This document shows positions 6,583 through 7,869 of a stretch of 7,869 bases of DNA, in pieces. Positions within the stretch are counted from its first letter, which is position 1. The number at the start of each line of letters is the position of its first letter. Source of the stretch: Flavobacteriales bacterium. Lineage in GTDB: Bacteria > Bacteroidota > Bacteroidia > Flavobacteriales_D > Sanyastnellaceae. The position numbers and the translations under genes are program-made. The notes under the pieces are model-generated. The model was not told the DNA's origin. It searched no databases and saw nothing but the letters and a program-made list of their open reading frames with translations. The stretch spans positions 1 to 7,869 of the forward strand of contig JAPKBK010000080.1 in assembly GCA_028823435.1 (NCBI GenBank), in the 5' to 3' direction.

Positions 6583-7869
6583 TTCTCGAAGCTTGCATTT
6601 TTATAGATGCTTCAGTAATGGGGTTTGTGAGCTTTTTATCTTTGTCCTTTAAGTTATTCCAAACTTCCATAAAGTTTATATCATTCGTTTCGAAATTAAA
6701 AAACGTATCATATTCGAAGTAATACCAATGACCCTCACTTAGATGGAAATATACTCTAAGTTCATCTCGCCCCCTGTCACGAACGAGCTCAACGCGACCT
6801 GGCACAGTTCTAAACACCGCTTCTTCACCAATCGTAGCTACACCAAGTTCCGCAGTTGAAACAAATGCATCCTCATATGAATCGTAAAAAAATTCAAGAC
6901 CTGTGAGCATCATTGTATACCGGATTTCTTTTGGAACCTTTTTGAAAGTGCCCTCACGTGACAATTCTCTAAGTGCATTGTCTGCAACTTCCATTCCCGC
7001 GAGTTCTCTTAAAGCGTACTCATAATTTGTAGAACTGAAATCCAATGGAGTGGAAACAGCTGCATTTGTAATCTGATCTGCCAAATGTGACTCAAGATCT
7101 TCAGACATATAAATATCAAGCGCCAGAGAACCTTTCATTTGAATCTTACCTGACTCAGACTCCCATGCTGAGCCAACAAAGGTGTGGTCTATGATACTGA
7201 AGTCGAATGGCAACTTTGATGCACCTGACGAATAGACGCCACATCCATTTTCAGGCAATTCAATGAATGTTCCCGGGAGCCCCTCACGACGAAGTTTTTC
7301 AGCTTTACAGACCACATACCTTGCTTTTTTAGTGTCAAATCTAAGGGAACCCTCTGGCTTAAAAATCTCTCTGTCTCCACGGTCAGGTTTTTTAGTAAAG
7401 AAAGCGGAATAGGACGTGAAGGGCGCGTCATCTGACATGATTATCCCCACACCAAGATGGGCTTTTGTCATTTCTTGAATAATTGAATCAAGAGGTATGG
7501 CAACATCAGCGGGATCAATGACAGATTGAAACTGTATCCATTGTCTTTTATAATCTTCACAATCAAAAGCCAACCTTGTGCCACCATCAAATTCTAGATC
7601 TTTGCGGCCAGATAAGAGTTTGACATCGCCTGTAAATTCAAAATAAGGACTCAAATAGAACGCTTGCCCCATCGCAATGGACCCCGTTGCTGTTGTAGCA
7701 TATGAAGTGTCTACATCAATCTTGTCAAAGAAAATAGGCCAGTCTATACCTTGAGCGTCATTATATAAATATGAAGCAGTCGCCCTGTAGTCTAGTCGAC
7801 CTTTAACATCAATAGTCGCATCGAAAAAACGGTGATATCTGGTGACATCATTTGCATAAATCATTGCGT
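6536..7869 (-). CDS. Unidentified large protein, C-terminal part, N-terminus off the right edge
   Basis: The frame is open from the right edge (codon GCA just before the first ATG at 7864) to TAA at 6538-6536, so at least 444 codons belong to the 3' part of a longer gene. The ATG at 7864 need not be a start. I do not recognise a named domain. The sequence is rich in alternating hydrophobic/polar residues and aromatics, suggesting beta structure: 'YFEFTGDVKLL' about 72 residues after 7864, 'GSLRFDTKKARYVV' about 173, 'TGLEFFYDSYEDAFV' about 320, and 'YFHLSEGHWYYFEY' about 373. A helical stretch with 'YALRELAGMEVADNALREL' sits near 281-299. No transmembrane segment, lipobox or type IX sorting domain is visible; it ends in a charged, arginine-rich tail (DFVDRYRDFE). 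I have an uncertain impression of very long uncharacterised Bacteroidota proteins with a similar tail. It overlaps fadH by 47 bp, so the two are probably co-transcribed. Confidence 0.8.
   Translation of the reverse strand, partial: AMIYANDVTRYHRFFDATIDVKGRLDYRATASYLYNDAQGIDWPIFFDKIDVDTSYATTATGSIAMGQAFYLSPYFEFTGDVKLLSGRKDLEFDGGTRLAFDCEDYKRQWIQFQSVIDPADVAIPLDSIIQEMTKAHLGVGIIMSDDAPFTSYSAFFTKKPDRGDREIFKPEGSLRFDTKKARYVVCKAEKLRREGLPGTFIELPENGCGVYSSGASKLPFDFSIIDHTFVGSAWESESGKIQMKGSLALDIYMSEDLESHLADQITNAAVSTPLDFSSTNYEYALRELAGMEVADNALRELSREGTFKKVPKEIRYTMMLTGLEFFYDSYEDAFVSTAELGVATIGEEAVFRTVPGRVELVRDRGRDELRVYFHLSEGHWYYFEYDTFFNFETNDINFMEVWNNLKDKDKKLTNPITEASIKMQASRNGLRQDFVDRYRDFE

Overview
The window looks like chromosomal DNA of a free-living, probably marine member of the Bacteroidota (Flavobacteriales or relatives). 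Four things point that way. The first gene encodes a secreted LamG protein carrying the Cys/Asp-rich GCTDxxACNY motif and a 'LWSNGETTQSI' domain typical of that group. Gene starts mostly lack a Shine-Dalgarno sequence and sit in A/T-rich leaders. The only promoter I can support has the Bacteroidota -7 box TAnnTTTG. The RNase P RNA is a compact class A form. Species cannot be named from this sequence alone.

Layout: (1) 1-1455, minus strand: N-terminal 485 residues of a secreted multidomain LamG protein whose C-terminus lies off the left edge. (2) 1456-1555: about 100 bp of AT-rich leader in which I see no gene and no convincing promoter. (3) About 1556-1982, minus strand: rnpB, the RNA subunit of RNase P, with its own terminator and a promoter that reaches into the start of the divergent gene. 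(4) 1974-4487, plus strand: a tight three-gene run of a TolB-like beta-propeller lipoprotein, the 23S rRNA pseudouridine synthase RluE, and a PlsC-type acyltransferase; the last two share a TGATG stop/start. (5) 4477-6582, minus strand: full-length 2,4-dienoyl-CoA reductase FadH, whose 3' end overlaps that of the plus-strand run by 11 bp. (6) 6536-7869, minus strand: C-terminal 444 codons of a large protein I cannot identify, overlapping the fadH start by 47 bp. No stretch above 300 bp is left without a gene.

How the genes work together: most are housekeeping functions (tRNA 5' processing, rRNA modification, phospholipid synthesis, unsaturated fatty-acid breakdown) next to two poorly understood envelope or surface proteins. 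plsC and fadH both concern acyl chains but are convergent, so a shared pathway is not implied. I found no tRNA, CRISPR array, insertion sequence, phage gene, toxin-antitoxin pair or defence island. I do not see a clearly new biological system. The points most worth a second look are the rnpB architecture and promoter overlap, the unidentified large protein, and the composition shift inside the LamG gene.
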